A stretch of DNA of 13,869 nucleotides. Source: Deltaproteobacteria bacterium (GTDB taxonomy: Bacteria; Desulfobacterota; DSM-4660; Desulfatiglandales; Desulfatiglandaceae). Under the pieces are notes generated by a model, which ran no database searches, had not been told where the DNA came from, and worked only from the letters and a program-made list of their open reading frames with translations. Within the stretch, counting starts at the first letter, position 1, and the number at the start of each line of letters is the position of its first letter. This document shows, in pieces, positions 1 through 5,851 of this stretch. Made by a program: the position numbers and the translations under genes. The DNA lies in the NCBI GenBank assembly GCA_029932035.1, contig JAOZQV010000028.1:1-13869 (forward strand), written 5' to 3'.

Positions 1-95
1 AACTATGGCGTAAATCATGCGCAAACATGATGTGATTTGAACAAATAGGTGCTAAATTCGCAATTGCACACAAAAAGGACTATCTACGTCCGTAT

Positions 96-167
96 CATAA
101 TCTTAATCGTACTCTTAATCATAATCCAGTTGAGTAAGATTAGGATTATGACTAAGATCATGAAATA
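96..167. repeat. Hexad repeat array, inverted copy, with hairpin
   Basis: Twelve consecutive 6-nt units related to CTTAAT and GATTAA fill this stretch. Positions 96-141 are a near-perfect reverse complement of the array upstream of gspJ (about 2060-2105), with roughly two mismatches. The array can fold: 114-127 pairs with 143-156 as a 14-bp stem with one mismatch and a 15-nt loop. It is followed by no T-tract, so it is not a typical intrinsic terminator. Its function is unknown. Confidence 0.8.
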
Positions 168-233
168 GGAAAGCTATCTTATCCCTGAACCTTTGAACCA
201 CTACCGGGTAATTCCCCGAATTTTGTTGACAAT

Positions 234-261
234 TTGACTTAAATTTTGGACATCCTACACT
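234..261 (+). promoter_or_regulatory. Candidate sigma70-type promoter for the gsp operon
   Basis: A -35-like TTGACT at 234-239 and a -10-like TACACT at 256-261 are separated by 16 nt. Transcription would start near 267-269, leaving a leader of about 160 nt before gspG. A better -35 hexamer, TTGACA at 226-231, lies 8 nt upstream but would give a 24-nt spacer to the same -10. This is a pattern match only. Confidence 0.4.
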
Positions 262-285
262 GAATATATTTATTCAGCGCTGAAT
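260..285. promoter_or_regulatory. Candidate operator: overlapping CTGAAT palindromes
   Basis: The half-site CTGAAT occurs three times in alternating orientation: at 260-265, 272-277 (as ATTCAG) and 280-285. The first two form a perfect 7-bp inverted repeat with a 4-nt spacer (260-277). The last two form a perfect 14-bp palindrome (272-285). The block abuts the -10 candidate and covers the predicted transcription start, where a repressor would be expected to bind. No regulator gene is present, so the binding protein is unknown. Confidence 0.45.
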
Positions 286-426
286 GACTAAAAAGATGGT
301 CGTTGCAGGAAAGCCGCTGTCGCAGACGTTCCAACAGGGAATTTGAATAGGATACGAAAATTCCGAAAAATTTTCCAAAGAATTGACGCTCTTGGCCATT
401 ACAAACAACTAATGGGGGAAAACAAG

Positions 427-870
427 ATGTATGGACAAAAAAGGGATAACAGCGGGTTTACACTGATAGAACTCATGGTGGTCATTGTGATCTTAGGGAT
501 ATTGGCAGGGCTTATTATCCCGAGAATCATGGGGAGACCTGAAGAGGCCAGGCAGATGAAGGCCCGGATTCAGATAGAAAGCATAGAAACCGCGCTCAGA
601 CTGTACAAATTAGATAACGGCGCATATCCCTCCACCGAGCAGGGCCTCTCAGCCCTTGTAGAGGCTCCGACAGTAGGGGAACTTCCCAGGGCCTGGCGAG
701 AGGGAGGCTATCTGGAAAAGGGACGGGTTCCCAAAGACCCGTGGGATAATGAATTCATATATCTCAGTCCCGGTGTTCATGGGGATTATGACCTTGTCGC
801 ATACGGCGCTGATGGCGAGGCAGGCGGAGAGGGCAAAGACGAGGATATCAATAGCTGGGAACTGGATTGA
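427..870 (+). CDS. gspG: Type II secretion major pseudopilin GspG
   Basis: GspG is the main subunit of the periplasmic pseudopilus that pushes substrates through the secretin. The 147-residue product has a class III prepilin leader of 10 residues ending in Gly. Cleavage before FTLIELMVVI leaves Phe at +1 and Glu at +5, followed by a hydrophobic helix. The C-terminal half carries the GspG-type region with YPSTEQGL, the DPW motif (the KDPWDNEF segment) and an acidic tail (YGADGE, then DEDINSW) that matches the calcium-binding loop of the family. The ATG at 427 was chosen because a GGGGGAA Shine-Dalgarno lies 6 nt upstream and the leader is then of normal length. The frame also opens at TTG 343 and ATG 412. 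It is the first gene of the operon and overlaps gspH by 4 nt. Confidence 0.95.
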   Translation: MYGQKRDNSGFTLIELMVVIVILGILAGLIIPRIMGRPEEARQMKARIQIESIETALRLYKLDNGAYPSTEQGLSALVEAPTVGELPRAWREGGYLEKGRVPKDPWDNEFIYLSPGVHGDYDLVAYGADGEAGGEGKDEDINSWELD

Positions 871-1400
871 AAGTAGAGGTCATGTCCCTTGATAAAAGGG
901 GGTATACCCTTATTGAACTTATCGTTGTTCTTGTGCTGATCGGGCTGGTGCTGACTTTAGCCGCCCCCCGGCTTCGAAATGCCCTACTGACAGATGACCT
1001 GAAGGGCGCTGCACGCAAGATGATAGGCATAATTAACGACTTGAGAAACGAAGCGATTAGGGAACAAAGGGATTATTCTCTTCATTTTGACCTGGATGCC
1101 AACAAGTTCTGGGTAAGTTATGGGTCCATGACCGACGAAGAACGGGCAGTTGCCGGCGAAGAGGGATCGAGTCTCCCTCTCGATATTCGCATCCATGATG
1201 TCTGGATAAAGGGAGAGGGAAAGATGATGAGAGGAGCGACCCGGATTAGGTTTACCCGGAGGGGATATACCCAGAAGTCTGCCATCCACTTGAGCTCCGA
1301 AGATGGGAGAGACCTTACCCTGATCCTGAGCCCTTTCTTGGGCAAGGTCAAAGTGGTTGATAAGTATGTAGATTTTGAGATTCAGGAATTGAGGGATTGA
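867..1400 (+). CDS. gspH: Type II secretion minor pseudopilin GspH
   Basis: This is a minor pseudopilin, expected near the pseudopilus tip with I, J and K. The 177-residue product has a short leader ending KRG, then YTLIELIVVLVLIG: Gly at -1, Tyr rather than the usual Phe at +1, and Glu at +5. The beta-rich remainder and its position after gspG fit the GspH family, with residues of the KMIGIINDLRNEAIREQ type after the helix. The TTG at 867 overlaps the gspG stop (TTGA) and has GGGA 6 nt upstream. An ATG at 882 is the alternative; it gives a 7-residue leader, but its AGAGG lies only 2 nt away. Both starts leave the mature protein unchanged. A wide repeat-filled gap follows before gspI. Confidence 0.85.
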   Translation: MKVEVMSLDKRGYTLIELIVVLVLIGLVLTLAAPRLRNALLTDDLKGAARKMIGIINDLRNEAIREQRDYSLHFDLDANKFWVSYGSMTDEERAVAGEEGSSLPLDIRIHDVWIKGEGKMMRGATRIRFTRRGYTQKSAIHLSSEDGRDLTLILSPFLGKVKVVDKYVDFEIQELRD

Positions 1401-1404
1401 GAGA

Positions 1405-1460
1405 GTTGGGGATTGGGTACTGGGTACTGGGGATTGGGTATTAGTTGCGAGTTGTAAATA
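1405..1460. repeat. Heptad repeat array in the gspH-gspI gap
   Basis: Eight consecutive 7-nt units occur in one register, including ATTGGGT twice, ACTGGGT, ACTGGGG, ATTAGTT and GCGAGTT. The same unit family appears in reverse orientation at the right end of the gspD upstream array (10403-10465). Nothing in the array resembles a gene or a terminator. Confidence 0.75.
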
Positions 1461-1487
1461 AGATGTAGCTTTTCTTTGCGTCTTTGT

Positions 1488-1522
1488 TTACCCCGTAGGG
1501 TCGGAAAATCGTACTGGGGTAA
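1488..1522 (+). repeat. Intergenic hairpin between gspH and gspI
   Basis: TTACCCCGTA at 1488-1497 pairs with its reverse complement at 1512-1522, with a single bulged T at 1515. This gives a 10-bp stem with a 14-nt loop whose edge can add two more C-G pairs. No T-tract follows, so it is not a standard intrinsic terminator. It could be a processing site or part of a dispersed repeat. Confidence 0.45.
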
Positions 1523-1553
1523 CCTGCGGATGGGATTGGGAGTTTTGTCCTTA

Positions 1554-1970
1554 ATGAACTTCAAACTTCAAACTTCAAACTTCAAACTTCCTTTCCCTCC
1601 CGCTTTTACCCTTCTTGAGGTGATGATAGCCGTAGCGATTATCGCCATTGCCCTTATGGCGGCCCTCGGTTCCCAGTCCCAGGGGCTCTCCTTGGCCGGA
1701 GAATCGAGATTTAACAGGACCGCCTCTCTCCTGGCTCAGGGGAAAATGGCAGAAATAGAAGCGGTCGAGGACCAGAGGGATCTCAACTCCGATTCGGGGG
1801 ATTTTGGAGATGGGTTTCCCGGTTACACCTGGCAACTGTCGGTGAACGATGTCTTGTTTGAAGGGGTTGAAAAGCTTTCGGACCGCCTGAAGCAAATCGA
1901 TCTGGAGGTCTCCTGGGGGTCGGATGAACTCTACCAATATCGTCTCAGGTTGTATCGATTCTTTCCGTAG
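1554..1970 (+). CDS. gspI: Type II secretion minor pseudopilin GspI
   Basis: GspI nucleates the tip complex with GspJ and GspK. The 138-residue product has a 17-residue leader followed by FTLLEVMIAVAIIAIALMAA, with Phe +1, Glu +5 and the long hydrophobic helix; residues after it (SRFNRTASLLAQGKMAE) fit GspI. Two things are odd. The residue before the cleavage site is Ala (codon GCT), where prepilin peptidase normally needs Gly. Most leader codons are also written by a tandem array of AACTTCA units. The ATG at 1554 directly precedes that array and has a TGGGAG about 11 nt upstream. An in-frame ATG at 1530 and TTG at 1476 exist, but they lie in repeat-like DNA. The repeat gap upstream separates it from gspH. 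Confidence 0.88.
   Translation: MNFKLQTSNFKLPFPPAFTLLEVMIAVAIIAIALMAALGSQSQGLSLAGESRFNRTASLLAQGKMAEIEAVEDQRDLNSDSGDFGDGFPGYTWQLSVNDVLFEGVEKLSDRLKQIDLEVSWGSDELYQYRLRLYRFFP
1557..1591 (+). repeat. AACTTCA heptad array inside the gspI leader
   Basis: Four perfect AACTTCA units (1557-1584) and a fifth with one mismatch (1585-1591) start immediately after the gspI start codon and encode leader residues 2-12. Because the unit is 7 nt, gain or loss of one copy would shift the frame of the rest of gspI. Confidence 0.9.
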
Positions 1971-1973
1971 CAG

Positions 1974-2020
1974 GATGCTGGATGCTGGTCGAAGATCCCG
2001 TTTTTGAGCGGGAATATTGG
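1974..2020 (+). repeat. Divergent copy of the 49-bp repeat, gspI-gspJ gap
   Basis: Two GATGCTG heptads are followed by a sequence that aligns, with gaps, to the 49-bp direct repeats at 9348-9445. It shares GATGCTGG at its left end, CGAAG in the middle and a small hairpin with stem TCCCG/CGGGA and a T-rich loop (1996-2013). The hairpin lacks a following T-tract. Confidence 0.65.
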
Positions 2021-2045
2021 AACCTGAACCCTTCTAACCTTATTT

Positions 2046-2105
2046 CTTAATCTTAATTATAATCTTACTCAACACGATTATGATTAAGAGTACGATTAAG
2101 ATTAT
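2046..2105 (+). repeat. Hexad repeat array with hairpin upstream of gspJ
   Basis: Ten consecutive 6-nt units of the CTTAAT/GATTAA family run up to and include part of the gspJ start codon. Positions 2052-2064 and 2076-2088 form a 13-bp stem, with one T-G wobble and an 11-nt loop. The array is a near-exact inverted copy of 96-141 and shares a core with 6786-6821. Confidence 0.8.
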
Positions 2106-2799
2106 GAATCCAAAAACAAATCCCAAATCTCGCGTTTCCCCCGGTTTCACCCTTGTCGAGGTCCTTATTGCCATATTCATATTTGCACTTATTGCCTCGG
2201 CAATATTTACTGCCTACACAGGGACTTTCAGGATAATAGATGAGTCCGAATCCCGGGCAGATATCTATGAAATGGCCGGCGTTGCCCTGGAAAGGATCTC
2301 TGAGGACCTGGAATCTGCGTATTTCTCTAATATGGCGCAAATCCCCGGATCAGATAAGGCTAATCCCGAAATGGTCCTGTTTGTGGGAGAGAAAAAGGAG
2401 ATAGGGGGCCGGAGTTGTGGGGCTTTAAGGTTTTTATCCCTTGCACATCTTACCTTCTCAGAAGAAGAACCGGTCGCCAAACCAACTGAAATAGTCTATT
2501 ATGCGGCAACAAAAGGCGAGGAGGGCCTCCTGGAACTTTATCGTTCCGACACACCCCTTGGGTACGAAAGACCGGATTCGGAGAGTGGGGGGCTGCTCCT
2601 TTGCGAGGGGCTTCTATCTATTGATTTTACCTATTATGATTCTGATGGCGAGCCCCACGAAACCTGGGATTCCGGAGAGGGAGAATCAAAAGGAAAACTC
2701 CCCTTAAGGGTTTCCATCTCGATGAAATTTGCAGATAGCACGAACCCGGACACGCCTTATAAATTCACGACAGGCGTCGCCCTTCCAATGGGGGGTTAG
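2104..2799 (+). CDS. gspJ: Type II secretion minor pseudopilin GspJ
   Basis: GspJ is a minor pseudopilin that forms the tip complex with I and K. The 231-residue product has a 14-residue leader ending SPG, then FTLVEVLIAIFIFALIASAI: Gly -1, Phe +1, Glu +5. The larger globular domain, with the TYTG-like AYTGTF segment and the LSIDFTYYDSDG stretch near the C-terminus, fits GspJ. The ATG at 2104 was chosen because it gives a leader of normal length. An in-frame ATG at 2080 lies inside the stem of a repeat hairpin. Neither start has a convincing Shine-Dalgarno sequence, so the start is uncertain. gspK follows after 16 nt. Confidence 0.88.
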   Translation: MNPKTNPKSRVSPGFTLVEVLIAIFIFALIASAIFTAYTGTFRIIDESESRADIYEMAGVALERISEDLESAYFSNMAQIPGSDKANPEMVLFVGEKKEIGGRSCGALRFLSLAHLTFSEEEPVAKPTEIVYYAATKGEEGLLELYRSDTPLGYERPDSESGGLLLCEGLLSIDFTYYDSDGEPHETWDSGEGESKGKLPLRVSISMKFADSTNPDTPYKFTTGVALPMGG

Positions 2800-2801
2800 G
2801 A

Positions 2802-2850
2802 TTGAATATTGACTAATGATAAATGACTACTGGCAAATGACAAATGACAA
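2802..2850 (+). repeat. Heptad array overlapping the gspK start
   Basis: Seven 7-nt units in one register, with pattern NTGNNNA, bridge the gspJ-gspK gap and the first codons of gspK. Units include TTGAATA, TTGACTA, ATGACTA and ATGACAA twice. ATG triplets recur at 2816, 2823, 2837 and 2844; those at 2816 and 2837 are in the gspK frame. Confidence 0.75.
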
Positions 2851-3820
2851 ACTCAAAGACAATAGGGGTTTTGCCTTGATCCTCACGATTCTGATCGTCA
2901 GTCTGGTGGTTGTGCTGACACTACAGTTTAACAACTCCATGTGGTCTGACCTCTACTCATCGGCAAACCTCCGTGATGGCATCAGACTCAGGTCTATTGT
3001 CCGATCAGGCGTTAATTGCGCCCTCGCGGTCCTCTCTGAAGACTCCTCTTCAAGCGACTCTGATTCCCTGCAAGAGCCCTGGGCCAATTCAAAAGAGCTA
3101 TCCCTAAATTCCGTAACCATGTTTGAAAACGGATATTTTCAGGTAGAAATCTCGGATCTTTCCGGAAAAATCCAGGTCAATCGATTGATTAATGAAGATG
3201 GGACGTACAATGAGGCGCAGAAAAAACTCCTTATGAGGTTCCTAAGCTCTGAACAATTCCAGCTTGATTCCGAGGAGGTAGGAAATCTGATAGATGCCAT
3301 AAAGGACTGGATTGACCCGGATGATGATGTGACTCGATTTGGGGCGGAAAACGGATATTATCAGTCTTTAGAAAGCCCTTACTCCTGCAAGAATGGACCT
3401 ATGGAATCTCTAAGCCGGATGCTCCTTATAAAAGGTGTAACCAAGGGGCTTTTTTACGGCAATGAACATCTTCCCGGCATTTCAAGCTACTTGACTGTCT
3501 ACGGTGATGGTAAGATCAATATTAATACTGCGGATCCGTTGGTCCTGAGAGCTCTTGCCGATGACTTGGATTCGGAGATGGTCAGTGATATGATCGAATA
3601 TCGGCTCGATGAAGGAAATGACCTGAAAGATCCCGGTTGGTACCGAAAGATCGCAGGGATGGCAGATGCGACAATTGAATCTGAACTGATTACCACCTCA
3701 AGCCCCTATTTTGAGATAGAAGCAGCTGGTATTTCGGGGGCCATGAATAAAAGGGTGGCGGCGATAATCAAAAGGGAAGGCAAAAAGCCGATTCAAATAT
3801 TAGCCTGGAAAGTTGAATAA
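2816..3820 (+). CDS. gspK: Type II secretion minor pseudopilin GspK
   Basis: GspK caps the pseudopilus tip and is the largest minor pseudopilin. The 334-residue product has an 18-residue leader ending NRG, then FALILTILIVSLVVV. Glu +5 is absent (Leu instead), which is typical of GspK alone among the pseudopilins. Family landmarks are the AIKDWIDPDDD acidic motif near residue 161, the YYQSLESPYSCKNGP region near 181-195, and GKININTADP near 232, which marks the helix-hairpin-helix-like SAM domain. The start at ATG 2816 lies inside a heptad repeat; ATG 2837 is an in-frame alternative with a shorter leader. The stop codon overlaps the gspL start by 1 nt (TAATG), suggesting translational coupling. 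Confidence 0.93.
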   Translation: MINDYWQMTNDKLKDNRGFALILTILIVSLVVVLTLQFNNSMWSDLYSSANLRDGIRLRSIVRSGVNCALAVLSEDSSSSDSDSLQEPWANSKELSLNSVTMFENGYFQVEISDLSGKIQVNRLINEDGTYNEAQKKLLMRFLSSEQFQLDSEEVGNLIDAIKDWIDPDDDVTRFGAENGYYQSLESPYSCKNGPMESLSRMLLIKGVTKGLFYGNEHLPGISSYLTVYGDGKININTADPLVLRALADDLDSEMVSDMIEYRLDEGNDLKDPGWYRKIAGMADATIESELITTSSPYFEIEAAGISGAMNKRVAAIIKREGKKPIQILAWKVE

Positions 3821-5316
3821 TGCAGGGAAAAATCACAGGTATTGACATAACCGAGGATCAGATTACCGCTGTCCAGGTCCAGACCGGGTTAAAGGGATGC
3901 CAGATCCTTGCCTGTGCCCGGGTCCCTGTTGAAGACGGGGATCTGAATGAAGCGCTGGAGGCCTTGTCCGGGTCTATTGTCCTTAAGAGTGACACATATC
4001 TCGCCACAATCCCTGGAGACCACGTCTCATTCAGAAACCTCTCAATGCCCTTTAAGGACGTGAAGAAAATCAGGCAGGCCCTGCCCTTTGAAATGGAGAG
4101 TATGCTACCGTTCCAGGTGGAGGATCTGCTGATAGATTTCATTATGACCGATAGCCCGGCCCGGGGTGAAGTCTTTGCTGCTTCTTGCAACAGGGCGTTT
4201 ATTTCAGAATATTTAGGAACACTGCAACGAAACGGATTTGATCCGGATGTATTAGAGATCAGGTGCTCGCCTTTGGCCTCCTGGTTATTGAGGCAGCTGG
4301 GCACACCTGACCACATCCTTTTGTTAGAGATTGGCGAGAAAAACAGCGCCATGGTCCTGTGCCTGAACAGACGTATTGCCTTGATTCGTGTATTCAGATC
4401 CAACAATGCCCCCATCATTCAATCCATTCCAAAGGGACACGACACTAATGACTTGGAAGGGCCTCCCCCCGAAGAAGTTGTGGCATGCTTTAATTTCCTC
4501 TGCGCAACCATTCGGAATACGGTGCACGCCTTTGCTTCCGAGAGGAATACTCTCCCGGGCCCGGAAAAGCTCTTCTTGACCGGAATAGGGGCGCTCTACC
4601 CAAAGGCAGAGGAGCTTCTGAGCCAATCTCTTGACTTGACAGCAGAACGGATTGATATGAGTAACGATAAAAGGGTCAGGATGGGCGCCGATATTGTTAA
4701 GGACTGGTCTCCTGCCCTGATGAATGGCGCACTTTCCCTGGCGCTCAGGAATACCAGGAAGGAGGAGGGTTTCAATTTCAGGAGAGAGGAGTTTGAGCGC
4801 AAAAAGCGCTATTTTGGGCTTAAAAAAGCGGCGCCAAAGGTAGCGGTCTTTCTTTTTCTGATTTTGTCCTTTTTGGCGGCTGATATGGTTATCGATTATT
4901 ATACCTTGAAAAAGGAATATAAGATCTTGAGCCGGGAAATAACTTCTGTATTCAAACAAACCCTCCCCGAAGTGATTAGAATCGTTGATCCGGTGCAGCA
5001 ATTGAGGGTAAAAATAAAGGAACTCAAGAAATCGACCTCATTGAGACCCGAAACCGGCACAAACAAAAAAGTCCTCGACCTGTTGAAAGATATCTCCCAG
5101 CGTATCCCTACGGCTCTGAATGTTCATGTCAATCGTATGGTTATTGATGCGGAGACAGTGAGGATCAGTGGCAAGACCGATGCGTTCAACGAGGTTGACA
5201 AGATAAAAAATAATCTGGAACCCTCCCCTCTCTTCAGCGGGGTTACTATCAGCTCCGCCAACCTTGACCGTACAGGAAAAGGTGTCCGATTTGAGATAAG
5301 AATGGATCTTAAGTGA
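3820..5316 (+). CDS. gspL: Type II secretion platform protein GspL
   Basis: GspL recruits the ATPase GspE to the inner membrane and binds GspM. The 498-residue product has an actin-like/PilM-like cytoplasmic part (about 1-320) with the family segment MPFKDVKKIRQALPFEME (76-93) followed by LPFQVEDLLIDF. A transmembrane helix lies at about 340-357 (VAVFLFLILSFLAADMV). A periplasmic part follows, with a short coil (360-405) and a ferredoxin-like domain (about 415-498). The whole resembles a PilM-PilN fusion, the known relationship between GspL and type IV pilus proteins. A GGAA lies 9 nt before the ATG, within the end of gspK. The gene overlaps gspK by 1 nt and gspM by 1 nt. Confidence 0.93.
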   Translation: MQGKITGIDITEDQITAVQVQTGLKGCQILACARVPVEDGDLNEALEALSGSIVLKSDTYLATIPGDHVSFRNLSMPFKDVKKIRQALPFEMESMLPFQVEDLLIDFIMTDSPARGEVFAASCNRAFISEYLGTLQRNGFDPDVLEIRCSPLASWLLRQLGTPDHILLLEIGEKNSAMVLCLNRRIALIRVFRSNNAPIIQSIPKGHDTNDLEGPPPEEVVACFNFLCATIRNTVHAFASERNTLPGPEKLFLTGIGALYPKAEELLSQSLDLTAERIDMSNDKRVRMGADIVKDWSPALMNGALSLALRNTRKEEGFNFRREEFERKKRYFGLKKAAPKVAVFLFLILSFLAADMVIDYYTLKKEYKILSREITSVFKQTLPEVIRIVDPVQQLRVKIKELKKSTSLRPETGTNKKVLDLLKDISQRIPTALNVHVNRMVIDAETVRISGKTDAFNEVDKIKNNLEPSPLFSGVTISSANLDRTGKGVRFEIRMDLK

Positions 5317-5834
5317 TGAAACTGGGAAGAAGAGAAAGAACCCTTGTATCCTTAGCCGCGTGCTGCATAGCGGTTTTTGTTATGTTTCAGTTTATCATCT
5401 TCCCCTTTTTCGATAGACGTGAAGTTATAGGGAGAGGGATAGCCGCAAAAAGGGATGGGCTGAAAGAGATCGTGAGACTGCGAAGCGAATATGAATCTTA
5501 TAAGAGGGGGGCTGACGGGATACAGAAATATCTCAGGAGTCGGATGAAGAGTTTTACCCTGTTTTCCTTTCTTGAGCAGGCGGCAGGCAAGGCAAGGGTG
5601 AAAGATCATATAAAATACATGAAGCCCTCGGCCTCCCGTAGCAATGGCAGATTTAAAGAATCGATGGTTGAGATGAAATTGGACAAGATAAGTTTAAAGC
5701 AGCTCGTGGATTATCTCTATCTTATCGAATCCCCGGAAAATGTTGTAAGCATAAAGAGAATCTCCATCAAGGATAGCAAGAGCGCCCCAGGTTATTTAGA
5801 TGCGGTCATGCAGGTGTTGACAATTGAAAATTGA
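5316..5834 (+). CDS. gspM: Type II secretion platform protein GspM
   Basis: GspM is a bitopic inner-membrane protein that stabilises GspL. The 172-residue product has a basic N-terminus (KLGRRER), a transmembrane helix at about 10-31, a charged coiled segment and a periplasmic ferredoxin-like domain ending VMQVLTIEN. This layout matches GspM/PilO-type proteins. The ATG at 5316 overlaps the gspL stop (TGATG). A GTG at 5313 would add one Met and cannot be excluded. Sequence identity in this family is low, so the call rests on size, topology and position between gspL and gspN. Its stop codon falls at the edge of the GAATTGAG octad repeat that leads into gspN. Confidence 0.87.
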   Translation: MKLGRRERTLVSLAACCIAVFVMFQFIIFPFFDRREVIGRGIAAKRDGLKEIVRLRSEYESYKRGADGIQKYLRSRMKSFTLFSFLEQAAGKARVKDHIKYMKPSASRSNGRFKESMVEMKLDKISLKQLVDYLYLIESPENVVSIKRISIKDSKSAPGYLDAVMQVLTIEN

Positions 5835-5848
5835 ATTGAGGAATTGAG
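5833..5848 (+). repeat. GAATTGAG octads in the gspN leader
   Basis: Two perfect copies of GAATTGAG lie between the gspM stop and the gspN GTG start. The junction of the copies gives GAGGA at 5838-5842, 9 nt upstream of the start, which can serve as the Shine-Dalgarno sequence. The same octad precedes the TPR gene at 9664-9687, and a related GGAATTGAGG occurs at the gspH end (1385-1394). Confidence 0.7.
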
Positions 5849-5851
5849 GGC

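Larger units (their letters stand above)
1..426. other. Non-coding region upstream of gspG
   Basis: No plausible gene is visible on either strand here. The stretch holds, in order: a small inverted repeat at 14-31 (ATCATG, 6-nt loop, CATGAT); a hexad repeat array at 96-167; a sigma70-like promoter candidate at 234-261; a palindromic operator candidate at 260-285; and an untranslated leader of about 160 nt. In the leader a weak stem can be drawn between 302-311 and 329-335 (GTT plus GGAA pairing with TTCC plus AAC). An open frame extends upstream of gspG to a TTG at 343, but it does not look like part of the protein. The region reads as the start of the secretion operon. Confidence 0.6.

Noticed and set aside
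14..31. ATCATG/CATGAT inverted repeat as a regulator site
   Set aside because: A 6-bp arm is short, it lies over 200 nt from the promoter candidate, and it has no second copy.
226..231. TTGACA as the -35 box
   Set aside because: The spacer to TACACT would be 24 nt; the TTGACT at 234 gives 16 nt.
286..342. Leader RNA as a riboswitch, for example of the cyclic-di-GMP GEMM class
   Set aside because: Only a short, bulged stem can be drawn, and I do not see the conserved GEMM sequence blocks.
343..426. TTG 343 as the gspG start
   Set aside because: It would give a 38-residue basic leader with no Shine-Dalgarno sequence. ATG 427 has a strong one and yields a normal 10-residue leader.
1476..1553. 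TTG 1476 as the gspI start
   Set aside because: The extra residues are encoded by shared repeat and hairpin DNA and would make an abnormal leader of over 40 residues.
96..2105. Inverted hexad arrays as ends of an insertion sequence or transposon
   Set aside because: The DNA between them is core gspG-H-I with no transposase, and no target-site duplication is apparent.
4324..5001. Long open frames on the - strand inside gspL (also 3858-4418)
   Set aside because: They are antisense to a well-supported GspL sequence, show no recognisable domain, and have no separate support.
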